A stretch of 13,971 bases of DNA from JBBSTY01 sp038235385. Its GTDB lineage: Bacteria; Actinomycetota; Acidimicrobiia; Acidimicrobiales; Acidimicrobilacustridaceae. Below, piece by piece: positions 1 to 6,408 of this stretch. The stretch's first letter is position 1. Every line of letters starts with the position of its first letter. The stretch covers positions 1 through 13,971 of the forward strand of contig JBBSTY010000114.1 of NCBI GenBank assembly GCA_038235385.1. The letters are read 5' to 3'. The position numbers were made by a program, and so were the translations under genes. Below the pieces are notes generated by a model. It did no database searches. It saw only the letters and a program-made list of their open reading frames with translations, and was not told where the DNA came from.

Positions 1-1
1 C

Positions 2-712
2 GACCTCGGCCTCGGCCGCGCACCGGGAAGCGATCAGCGCACGGCGAAGGCGCTCCGTCGCTCGGTCGAGCTCCTGGGCGCCGACGACTTCCCCCGCGAC
101 CTGATCGACCTGATGGGCCTGCTGGGCGACGTCCGGGGTGAGGGCGGGCTGTGGGAGCACTTCACGGCGACCCCGGCCGCCACGAGCACCCCCCAGATAC
201 TCCTGCTGGGCTCGTCGGGCTACAGCGCCCAGCTCGCCGGGGTGCTGGGGCTGCCGTTCGCGTTCGCCCACCACTTCGACAGCGGCGGGACCCTGCCGGC
301 GCTCGACCTCTACCGCCGCCGGTTCACACCCTCGCCGGTGCTCGATCAGCCCCTGGTGATCGTCACGGCCAACGTGTTGGTGGCCGACACCGACGACGAG
401 GCCGAGTACCAGGCCGCTCCGGGCCGGCTCATGGTGCACGGCATCCGGACCGGGAGGTTCGAACCGCTGAGCTCACCCGAACACGCGGCGACGAACCCCA
501 ACCTGGCGTCGGCGCTCGCCCTTCCCTCCCAGCGCATCCAGGGCGCGCCGGCCACGGTGATCGCCGAGCTCGACGCCCTCGTGGCCGAGACCGGCGCCGA
601 CGAGATCATGGTCAGCTCGGTCGCGTACGACCTCGAGGTGCGCCGCCGCAGCCTGTCGCTCCTGGCCGAGGCGTGGACGGAGTCGACACCGACGGATCGT
701 CAACCGGTCTGA
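2..712 (+). CDS. LLM class flavin-dependent oxidoreductase (MsnO8/YhbW-like), 5'-truncated
   Basis: The reading frame is open from the window edge and ends at TGA 710-712, so about 236 C-terminal residues are present and the N-terminus lies outside. Near the left edge it reads DLGLGRAPGSD, the conserved strand of bacterial luciferase-like monooxygenases. LLLGSSGYSAQLAG and GLPFAFAHHF follow, then GAPATVIAELDAL and GADEIMVSS, the usual C-terminal landmarks of the MsnO8/YhbW subgroup. Family members are TIM-barrel enzymes that use FMNH2 supplied by a separate reductase to oxygenate or oxidise small molecules. The substrate cannot be read from sequence. The aldehyde dehydrogenase 161 bases downstream on the same strand could handle an aldehyde product, but that is only a guess from proximity. 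Family assignment is firm; function is open. Confidence 0.85.
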   Translation, partial: DLGLGRAPGSDQRTAKALRRSVELLGADDFPRDLIDLMGLLGDVRGEGGLWEHFTATPAATSTPQILLLGSSGYSAQLAGVLGLPFAFAHHFDSGGTLPALDLYRRRFTPSPVLDQPLVIVTANVLVADTDDEAEYQAAPGRLMVHGIRTGRFEPLSSPEHAATNPNLASALALPSQRIQGAPATVIAELDALVAETGADEIMVSSVAYDLEVRRRSLSLLAEAWTESTPTDRQPV

Positions 713-857
713 TCCAACCCGGCCACATCGGCTGCAGGATCGGCCACGACCGTCGCGCCGGTCCCAGAACGCGGGTACCGTCAGCCACGTCATCACGATC
801 GTGCCGGAGAGTCGACCGAGGGGTTCACCCGGCGCCGGAGATCGTTCACGCCCACAC

Positions 858-864
858 AAGGGGG
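858..864 (+). promoter_or_regulatory. Shine-Dalgarno sequence of the aldehyde dehydrogenase
   Basis: AAGGGGG stands 9 bases before the ATG at 874. It fixes this start against the much longer open frame that extends upstream through the flavin oxidoreductase gene. It is one of the few clear ribosome binding sites in the window, where several other genes look leaderless. A possible -10 box, TACCGT at 776-781, would give a leader of about 85 bases; that part is weak. Confidence 0.55.
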
Positions 865-873
865 ACTGCGGCC

Positions 874-2388
874 ATGGCCGACTACCAGCTGTACATCGAC
901 GGCGAGCTCTGCGACGCCGCTGCCGGCGAGACCTTCGCCACCTACAACCCGGCCACCGGCGAGAAGATCGCCGACGTGGCCAAGGCCGACCGCAACGACG
1001 CGGTGCGAGCCATCGAAGCCGCCCGCAAGGCGTTCGACGAAGGTCCCTGGTCCAAGATGTCGGGCGCCGAGCGCGCCGCCAAGGTACGCAAGATCTCCGA
1101 GCTGATCACCGCCAACGCCGCTGAGCTCGCCGAGCTCGAGACGCTCGACGGCGGAGGCACCATCCGCAAGTCCCAGCTGGCCGACGTCCCCGGCGCTGCC
1201 AACGCGTTCGAGTGGTTCGCCAAGATGGCCGAGTCCCAACCCGATCGCATCGATCTCGAGGGTTCGCCCTTCCCGGTCTCGCAGAACTACGTGAGCTACG
1301 AGCCGATCGGCGTCACGACCGGGATCGTCCCGTGGAACTTCCCGCTGATCATGGCGTCGTGGAAGATCGCCCCGTCGATCGCCGCGGGCAACTGCTGCGT
1401 CATCAAGCCGGCGTCGTACACGTCGCTCACCGCGCTGAAGCTGGCCCAGATCATCGCCGAGGCCGACCTGCCGCCGGGCGTCGTCAACATCATCGCCGGG
1501 CCCGGTGGCACCGTGGGCGAGGAGCTCGCCGGCAACCCGCTCGTCGACAAGACCGCGTTCACCGGCTCCACCGAGGTGGGCCGGCGCATCATGCAACTGG
1601 CCTCGGGCACGGTGAAGCCCGTGACCCTCGAGCTCGGTGGCAAGTCGGCCAACATCGTGCTCGACGACGCCGATCTCGATCAGGCGGCCGCCGCTGTTCT
1701 GTGGGGCACCTTCATGCACGGCGGCCAGGTGTGCGAGTCGGGTACCCGTGCGCTGGTGCAGAAGGGCATCTACGACGAGTTCGTGAGCCTCCTCGCCGAT
1801 CGCGCCGGCAAGATCCAGCTCGGTGATCCCCTCGACATGGAGACCGACCTCGGTCCGTTGGTGCACCCGAGCCAGGTGCAGACCGCCGAGCGGTACGTCG
1901 CCCTGGGCCGCGACGAGGTGGGCGAGCCGATCACCGGCGGCGCCAAGCCGGAGTCGATGCCGGGCAACCTCGACCGCAACGCCTTCTTCCAACCGACGAT
2001 CTTCGCCGGGGTCGACAACAAGGCCAAGATCGCCCAGGAGGAGATCTTCGGACCGGTGCTCTGCGTCATCCCGTTCGACTCCGACGAGGAGGCCGTCGCC
2101 ATCGCCAACGACTCGATCTACGGCCTCGCCGGCGGCGTGCAGAGCGGCAGCATCGAACGGGCCGAGAAGGTCGCCGCCGGCATGCGCACGGGCACCGTGT
2201 GGATCAACGACTACCACCTGATCGATCCGGCCCGTCCCTTCGGTGGCTACAAGGAGTCCGGCATCGGGCGCGAGCTCGGCACCCAGGGCTACAACGCGTA
2301 TCGCGAGACGAAGCACATCCACATCAACCCCGAGACCTCGGGTCGCGACAACCACTTCCACTACGCCATGCTCAGCGGCAACATCTGA
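874..2388 (+). CDS. NAD(P)-dependent aldehyde dehydrogenase
   Basis: A 504-residue protein of normal ALDH-superfamily length, which oxidises an aldehyde to the carboxylic acid with NAD(P)+ in the cytoplasm. The full signature is visible: PWNFPL with Asn155, the cofactor-binding GSTEVG strand, the general base Glu253 in LELGGK, the nucleophile Cys287 in GGQVCESGTR, and Glu390 in EEIFGPV. The 34-residue gap from Glu to Cys matches the classical enzymes. PFGGYKESGIGRE near the C-terminus is also typical. The start is ATG 874, supported by a Shine-Dalgarno sequence and by the N-terminal YIDGE-type strand. The tail after HIHINPE is unusual: about 20 residues, rich in His and Asn and ending AMLSGNI. 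The gene ends at a stem-loop shared with the convergent hydrolase gene. Betaine-aldehyde or other ALDH substrates are possible; I cannot choose. Confidence 0.95.
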   Translation: MADYQLYIDGELCDAAAGETFATYNPATGEKIADVAKADRNDAVRAIEAARKAFDEGPWSKMSGAERAAKVRKISELITANAAELAELETLDGGGTIRKSQLADVPGAANAFEWFAKMAESQPDRIDLEGSPFPVSQNYVSYEPIGVTTGIVPWNFPLIMASWKIAPSIAAGNCCVIKPASYTSLTALKLAQIIAEADLPPGVVNIIAGPGGTVGEELAGNPLVDKTAFTGSTEVGRRIMQLASGTVKPVTLELGGKSANIVLDDADLDQAAAAVLWGTFMHGGQVCESGTRALVQKGIYDEFVSLLADRAGKIQLGDPLDMETDLGPLVHPSQVQTAERYVALGRDEVGEPITGGAKPESMPGNLDRNAFFQPTIFAGVDNKAKIAQEEIFGPVLCVIPFDSDEEAVAIANDSIYGLAGGVQSGSIERAEKVAAGMRTGTVWINDYHLIDPARPFGGYKESGIGRELGTQGYNAYRETKHIHINPETSGRDNHFHYAMLSGNI

Positions 2389-2392
2389 GCAT

Positions 2393-2464
2393 CTGACCCA
2401 CCCCGAGATCTCGGCGCGAGCGCACGCGGCGCGGACGCCGGGATCTCGACCGGGTGGGGCTCAG
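2393..2464. terminator. Bidirectional stem-loop between convergent genes
   Basis: The left arm (2405-2416) and right arm (2436-2447) form a 12-bp stem with one G-T wobble around a 19-base loop. Outward, CCCACCC (2397-2403) pairs with GGGTGGG (2452-2458), and CTGA (2393-2396) pairs with TCAG (2461-2464), with small bulges. It starts 5 bases after the aldehyde dehydrogenase stop and lies 38 bases beyond the stop of the converging hydrolase gene. There is no T-tract on either side. I infer a two-way terminator from position and stem strength. Confidence 0.6.
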
Positions 2465-2501
2465 CGCGCCGCGGTCCCGACGATCGTCGTCGGCCTCGCG
2501 A

Positions 2502-3620
2502 TCAGCGAGCGAGGAACTCGAGCTTGCTGCCCACCTGGCGGACCTCGGCACGGTGGCGCAACCGGAGGTGCTCGAGGTGGGCGTAGGTCTCGCTCTCGGC
2601 CATCGATCCCCACGAACGGGGTTGGAAGAGCAGGTGCGACAGGTCCTCGACGTTGGACCAGCCCGCCCCGCCGGAGATCCGGTGGATTTCCTCGAGCCGC
2701 TCGTCGTGGTGCTGCTTCATCGCCGTCACCCGACCGGGCAGGTCGGTGAACGGATGACCGTGGGCCGGGAGGACGGTGGTGACCCCGTCGAGCGCCGCCA
2801 GCCGGTCGAGCGACTCGACGAACAGCGCCAGCGAGTCGCCCTCGATGAGCCCGGAGACGTGCGGGGTGATCGTCGGCAGGACCTGGTCGCCGGCGAGCAG
2901 CACGCCCTCGGTGGGATCGAACAGACACAGGTGGTCATCGGTGTGGCCGGGGGTGAACAGCCCCATCCACTCTCGGCCGGCGAGCAACACGTACTCGCCG
3001 TCGGCGACGCGGTGGGTCGGTCGGGGCGGTCGGAAGAACGTGGCACCGGCCGTGAAGCTCTCGAGGAACTTCGCTCGCTGCTCGGGTGGCGGCCCGGGAG
3101 GAGTGCCGCCCCACGGCGTCGAGCGCAGCGGGAAGGGCAGGTCGTCATCGGCGGGGTCGTCGTCGATGGCGTGGAGCTCATCGTCGTCGATGTCGAGCGG
3201 ATCCCACCAGAGCTTGAAGTGCTCCGAGGTCACAACTCGGGCACCGGCCTTCTCGGCGAGCAGCCCCGCACCGCCGAAGTGATCAGGATGTGAGTGGGTG
3301 ACGATCACCGTGTGCACCCGCGACAGCGGGATGCCGGCGGCGTCCATCCGCTGGACGAGGACCTTCCAGTTGGCCTCGCCGGGTAGGCCGGGGTCGACCA
3401 GCGCGAAGCCGTCGCCGTCCTCGAGCGCGTAGGTGTTCACGTGCCCGAGACCGGTGAAGTCGATCGGCAGCTGGAGGCGAAGGATCCCGGGGGCGACCTC
3501 GATGATCTCGGGGGACGCCTCCTCCTTCTCCTGCTTGTGGGTGTGCGTCTGCTTCTCGTGGGTGTGCCGGTGTCCCTCGCCGCCCGCTGGGGTCGGCGTG
3601 GCCGGCGATGCCGTGGTCAC
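2502..3620 (-). CDS. MBL-fold metallo-hydrolase (LACTB2-like, with C-terminal winged-helix region)
   Basis: A 372-residue protein. The metal-binding motif is THSHPDH (His109, His111, Asp113, His114). Further ligands are His226 in PGHTDDH, Asp245 in AGDQVL and a His in AHGHP (287-289), so the di-metal site looks intact. After about residue 295 comes a charged helical segment with SNVEDLSHLLF and a YAHLEHL stretch, like the winged-helix domain that follows the MBL fold in LACTB2-type proteins. Relatives hydrolyse thioesters, lactones or RNA; the substrate here is unknown. Two oddities: the first 35 residues are low complexity with HRHTHEKQTHTH, and residues 143-161 are strongly acidic. The GTG start at 3620 has TAGAGT at -12 to -7 and no Shine-Dalgarno sequence, so it fits a leaderless mRNA. 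A 26-bp palindrome covers this promoter. It follows orn on the same strand by 57 bases. Confidence 0.9.
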   Translation of the reverse strand: MTTASPATPTPAGGEGHRHTHEKQTHTHKQEKEEASPEIIEVAPGILRLQLPIDFTGLGHVNTYALEDGDGFALVDPGLPGEANWKVLVQRMDAAGIPLSRVHTVIVTHSHPDHFGGAGLLAEKAGARVVTSEHFKLWWDPLDIDDDELHAIDDDPADDDLPFPLRSTPWGGTPPGPPPEQRAKFLESFTAGATFFRPPRPTHRVADGEYVLLAGREWMGLFTPGHTDDHLCLFDPTEGVLLAGDQVLPTITPHVSGLIEGDSLALFVESLDRLAALDGVTTVLPAHGHPFTDLPGRVTAMKQHHDERLEEIHRISGGAGWSNVEDLSHLLFQPRSWGSMAESETYAHLEHLRLRHRAEVRQVGSKLEFLAR

Positions 3621-3626
3621 CGTGCC

Positions 3627-3632
3627 ACTCTA
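3627..3632 (-). promoter_or_regulatory. -10 box of the MBL hydrolase gene (leaderless)
   Basis: TAGAGT on the minus strand fits TANNNT and lies exactly at -12 to -7 counted from the GTG at 3620. Transcription would then start at the first base of the start codon. Confidence 0.55.
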
Positions 3633-3654
3633 CTTGACCGATCGGTCAAGTAGA
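3629..3654. promoter_or_regulatory. 26-bp perfect palindrome, probable repressor operator
   Basis: The two 13-base halves are exact reverse complements around the centre 3641/3642; the middle is ACTTGACCGATCGGTCAAGT. Relative to the inferred start at 3620 it spans -34 to -9, covering the -35/-10 spacer and part of the -10 box. A repressor bound there would block RNA polymerase. Length, twofold symmetry and the central CCGATCGG resemble operators of TetR-family dimers. No TetR gene is in the window, so the regulator is unidentified. With no loop and no T-tract it makes a poor terminator for orn. Confidence 0.65.
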
Positions 3655-3677
3655 CCGGAGCGGTCGGGTGCTCCGAC

Positions 3678-4220
<543 letters not shown>

Positions 4221-4226
4221 CCGTGG

Positions 4227-4232
4227 AGGCTA
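4227..4232 (-). promoter_or_regulatory. -10 box of orn (leaderless)
   Basis: TAGCCT on the minus strand lies at exactly -12 to -7 from the ATG at 4220. This predicts a transcript beginning at the A of the start codon. I see no clear -35 box. Confidence 0.5.
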
Positions 4233-4270
4233 CCGCTCGGCTCCCGCCGGGCGTGGGTTCCACGAACGCG

Positions 4271-4300
4271 GTGCGGCTCGACCGCCTCGTCGGTCCGCAC
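4271..4300. repeat. Nested inverted repeat in the orn-dut divergent promoter region
   Basis: GTGCGG (4271-4276) is the reverse complement of CCGCAC (4295-4300). Inside them ACCG (4281-4284) pairs with CGGT (4291-4294), with a 4-base bulge on the left. It lies between the two -10 boxes of orn and dut and close to where dut's -35 region would fall. It may be an operator or simply G+C-rich chance pairing. Confidence 0.35.
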
Positions 4301-4314
4301 CGACGCGACCCCGG

Positions 4315-4320
4315 TAGGAT
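4315..4320 (+). promoter_or_regulatory. -10 box of dut
   Basis: TAGGAT ends 8 bases before the GTG at 4329. This predicts a transcript with a leader of about two bases. No Shine-Dalgarno sequence precedes the GTG. Confidence 0.45.
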
Positions 4321-4328
4321 CGGCGCCC

Positions 4329-4769
4329 GTGCTCGAGGTCCCGTTGGTCCGCATCGATCCCGACCTGCCCGTTCCTGCGTACGCCCGACCGGGCGACGCG
4401 GGGGTCGACCTCCGTGCTCGTGAGGAAACGCTGCTCGGGGCCCGAGGCGGCCGTGCGCTCGTGCCGACGGGCGTGGCCATCGCCATCCCCCTCGGGTACG
4501 CGGGCTTCGTGCAACCTCGGAGCGGACTGGCGCTCGCGCACGGGATCACCTGTCTCAACACACCCGGGCTCATCGACAGCGGCTACCGGGGCGAGCTGAA
4601 GGTCCTGCTGGTCAACACCGATCCCACCGAGGACTTCGAGATCCGTCGGGGCGAGCGCATCGCGCAACTGGTGCTCCAGCGCGTCGAGCACGCCGTGTTC
4701 GTCCTGTGCGACGCGCTGGAACCGTCCGACCGCGGCGATGGCGGCTTCGGGTCGAGCGGTCGTCACTGA
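4329..4769 (+). CDS. dut: dUTP diphosphatase (trimeric dUTPase)
   Basis: A 146-residue protein of normal length for the homotrimeric family. It hydrolyses dUTP to dUMP and pyrophosphate, keeping uracil out of DNA and supplying dUMP for thymidylate synthesis. All five motifs are readable in order: AGVDLRA, PRSGLALAHGI, GLIDSGYRGELKV with the catalytic Asp, RGERIAQLVL, and the C-terminal DRGDGGFGSSGRH arm that closes over the active site. The GTG start at 4329 gives the standard N-terminus (LVRIDPDLPVPAYARPGDAG) and has TAGGAT just upstream; longer in-frame extensions only run into antisense orn sequence. The gene is divergent from orn and convergent with the RsbW-like gene. Confidence 0.96.
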   Translation: MLEVPLVRIDPDLPVPAYARPGDAGVDLRAREETLLGARGGRALVPTGVAIAIPLGYAGFVQPRSGLALAHGITCLNTPGLIDSGYRGELKVLLVNTDPTEDFEIRRGERIAQLVLQRVEHAVFVLCDALEPSDRGDGGFGSSGRH

Positions 4770-4777
4770 CGCTGCGC

Positions 4778-4827
4778 TCGACCGTGATCGCCACCCCGAT
4801 CCCGGCGACCGATCGGGCGACGGTCGA
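4778..4827. terminator. Nested stem-loop between convergent dut and the RsbW-like gene
   Basis: TCGACCG (4778-4784) pairs with CGGTCGA (4821-4827), TCGCC (4788-4792) with GGCGA (4816-4820), and an inner CGATC with GATCG (4811-4815). It fills most of the 66-base gap between the two convergent stops. There is no T-tract, so its role as a two-way terminator is inferred. Confidence 0.4.
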
Positions 4828-4835
4828 TGACCCGC

Positions 4836-5309
4836 TCAGAACCGCTTCACGAGGTGGACGTGGCGAGCGGCTTCGTCGACCTCGTGCACGTCGACGGTCT
4901 CCCCGACGATCTCCGCGAACCGGCTGAGCGCACCGCGGTCGAACCAGTGCTGGTCGCCACCCGCGGTCGTGGCGGCGTCGATCACCAGGGCATCGGGCGC
5001 GACGGTGAACTCCAGCGTGACCTGACCCGCATCGCCTTCCGGGCGCAGCAGCAAGATGACGGTCTCGTCGATGGCGATGCGCAGGTCCTCGATCTCGGCG
5101 AACGTGAGTCCGAGGCGCAGGGCCAGGCTCGAGGCGGTGATCCGCGCCAACCGTCCGTAGTCGGGTTCGGCGGGGAGCACGAGGCGGATGACGTCGGGTG
5201 GAGACGTTTCCGCATCGGCCTCGGCGGCGACACCGGTGGGGGAACCGTCTTCCGCCCCGGCCGGCGGTCCGCCGCCTGGAGTCGGTTCGGTCCGGGTGGG
5301 GTCGTGCAC
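4836..5309 (-). CDS. RsbW/SpoIIAB-like GHKL ATP-binding protein, degenerate
   Basis: A 157-residue protein from the chosen GTG. Residues 1-37 are Pro/Gly/Ala-rich and probably disordered. From about residue 38 the pattern is that of an anti-sigma factor kinase of the HATPase_c_2 type: a first strand (IRLVLPAEPDYGRLARI), a helix (LRLGLTFAEIEDLRIAIDET), and strands VTLEFTVAPDALVID. True RsbW proteins bind an alternative sigma factor and phosphorylate its antagonist. Here the N-box reads DETVILLL, with no Asn where Mg-ATP is normally held, and no DxGxG box is seen, so kinase activity is doubtful. The minus-strand GATGCT lies at -12 to -7 from GTG 5309, which favours that start; an in-frame GTG at 5330 is the alternative. 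It is the last gene of the minus-strand run, 80 bases after the ligase. The sigma partner is not in the window. Confidence 0.72.
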   Translation of the reverse strand: MHDPTRTEPTPGGGPPAGAEDGSPTGVAAEADAETSPPDVIRLVLPAEPDYGRLARITASSLALRLGLTFAEIEDLRIAIDETVILLLRPEGDAGQVTLEFTVAPDALVIDAATTAGGDQHWFDRGALSRFAEIVGETVDVHEVDEAARHVHLVKRF

Positions 5310-5357
5310 GTCCCCAGCATCGCACGTCACCTCGAGTGCCGTGCGACTGCCCGACGG

Positions 5358-5377
5358 GACCGGAACCCGATCCGGTT
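5358..5377 (-). terminator. Hairpin after the DNA ligase gene
   Basis: ACCGGA (5359-5364) and TCCGGT (5371-5376) form a 6-bp stem, extended by one G-T pair, around the loop ACCCGA. It stands 12 bases beyond the ligase stop and before the RsbW-like gene. There is no T-tract. It could end or attenuate ligase transcription. Confidence 0.35.
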
Positions 5378-5389
5378 GCGCCGGTTGGA

Positions 5390-6379
5390 TCAGCCGTGGC
5401 GGTCGATGTGCTCGCGCACGACCGAACGCGGGTCCTTGTCGTCGCGGCGTCCCCGGTACACCGGGTGGCGGAGCCGCCCCTCGTGCGACCACTCGGTGAA
5501 GGCCACCTCGGTGACGAGGTCAGGTCGGATCCACACCGCGTCGGTGCGCTCGGCGGGGGTCGGCAGCGGATCGAACGGGCACGTGTCGATCGTTCGGTCG
5601 GCGACGAGCTCGCGCAGCCGGCGCAACTCGGCCTGGCCCAGTCCCGATCCGACCCGACCGGCGTAGACGAGCCGGTCGTCCTCGTAGGTCCCGATGAGGA
5701 GCGCCCCGATCGCGTCGGCTCGGTTGCCGCCCTCGCGGCCGGGCCGCCATCCTCCGATCACGAACTCCTGCTGCTGGCGAACCTTGATCTTGCGCCAGTT
5801 CGGCGACCGCTTGCCCGACAGGTAGGTGCTGTCGGTGCGCTTGGCCATGATCCCCTCGAGCCCGCGCTCGCGCACCGCCGCGAGCAGCGCCCCACCGTCG
5901 GTGTGCGAGCGCGGCACCTGCCAGTGCGGGCCGGGCTCGATCAGCGAGTCGAGGAGCCGCCGGCGGTCGGCGTAGCCGAGCGAGGTGGCGTCGGTGCCGT
6001 CGACCGCGAGCAGATCGAAGATGGCCCAGGTCACCGGTGCACTCGTTGCGAGCGCGGCGATCTCGGCCGGCCGGCCGAGGTGCATGCGGGCCTGCAACGC
6101 CCCGAAGTCGGGACGACCGGCGGGGTCCAGGCGCACGATCTCACCGTCGATCACCGCGGCGTGGCCAGCGAGCTGGCGGGTGATGCCGGCCAGTTCGGGG
6201 TAGCGCACGGTGATGTCGTTGCCGTTGGAGCTGAAGAGCGCCAGCTCGCCGTCGACGATGGTCCCGAGCGCCCGAACGCCGTCCCACTTGACCTCGAACG
6301 ACCATCCCGACTCGTCGCTCGGCATCTCGCCCAGCACGGCACGCATGGGCTCGGGCACCGACGGCCTCGTGGGAACCAC
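5390..6379 (-). CDS. Stand-alone ATP-dependent DNA ligase, LigD/LigC type
   Basis: A 329-residue protein made of an adenylation domain and an OB-fold. It seals nicks in DNA through a ligase-AMP intermediate; relatives act in non-homologous end joining or base excision repair. The nucleophile is Lys31 in FEVKWDGVRA (motif I). Others are IDGE with Glu80, IFDLL (120-124), LEGIMAK (174-180, motif IV), and WRKIKV with Lys197/Lys199 (motif V). The end reads PVYRGRRDDKDP, the tail typical of LigD ligase domains. The polymerase and phosphoesterase domains of full LigD are absent and no Ku gene is nearby, so it could equally be called LigC. The GTG start at 6379 has TAGCAT exactly at -12 to -7, giving it its own promoter in the 29-base gap after the ATPase. 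Confidence 0.93.
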   Translation of the reverse strand: MVPTRPSVPEPMRAVLGEMPSDESGWSFEVKWDGVRALGTIVDGELALFSSNGNDITVRYPELAGITRQLAGHAAVIDGEIVRLDPAGRPDFGALQARMHLGRPAEIAALATSAPVTWAIFDLLAVDGTDATSLGYADRRRLLDSLIEPGPHWQVPRSHTDGGALLAAVRERGLEGIMAKRTDSTYLSGKRSPNWRKIKVRQQQEFVIGGWRPGREGGNRADAIGALLIGTYEDDRLVYAGRVGSGLGQAELRRLRELVADRTIDTCPFDPLPTPAERTDAVWIRPDLVTEVAFTEWSHEGRLRHPVYRGRRDDKDPRSVVREHIDRHG

Positions 6380-6385
6380 CCCGCG

Positions 6386-6391
6386 ATGCTA
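6386..6391 (-). promoter_or_regulatory. -10 box of the DNA ligase gene (leaderless)
   Basis: The minus-strand TAGCAT lies at exactly -12 to -7 from the GTG at 6379, in the short gap after the ATPase stop. It suggests the ligase can be transcribed separately from the genes upstream. Confidence 0.55.
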
Positions 6392-6408
6392 GGCCGACCG
6401 TCGTGGCA

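Noticed and set aside
748..763. GACCG/CGGTC stem as terminator of the flavin oxidoreductase gene
   Set aside because: A 5-bp stem with a 6-base loop and no T-tract is expected often by chance in this composition.
151..873. A 241-residue N-terminal extension of the aldehyde dehydrogenase in the same open frame
   Set aside because: It overlaps the recognisable flavin oxidoreductase in another frame, is Arg/Pro/Gly-rich without domain features, and ATG 874 has a Shine-Dalgarno sequence and a normal ALDH N-terminus.
793..2361. A 522-codon open frame antisense to the aldehyde dehydrogenase
   Set aside because: It mirrors the codon bias of the real gene in high-G+C DNA, and its composition (Gly, Leu, Asp, His, Val repeats) shows no domain.
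3629..3654. The palindrome read as a Rho-independent terminator of orn
   Set aside because: It has no loop and no T-tract, and it sits exactly over the next gene's promoter, which fits an operator better.
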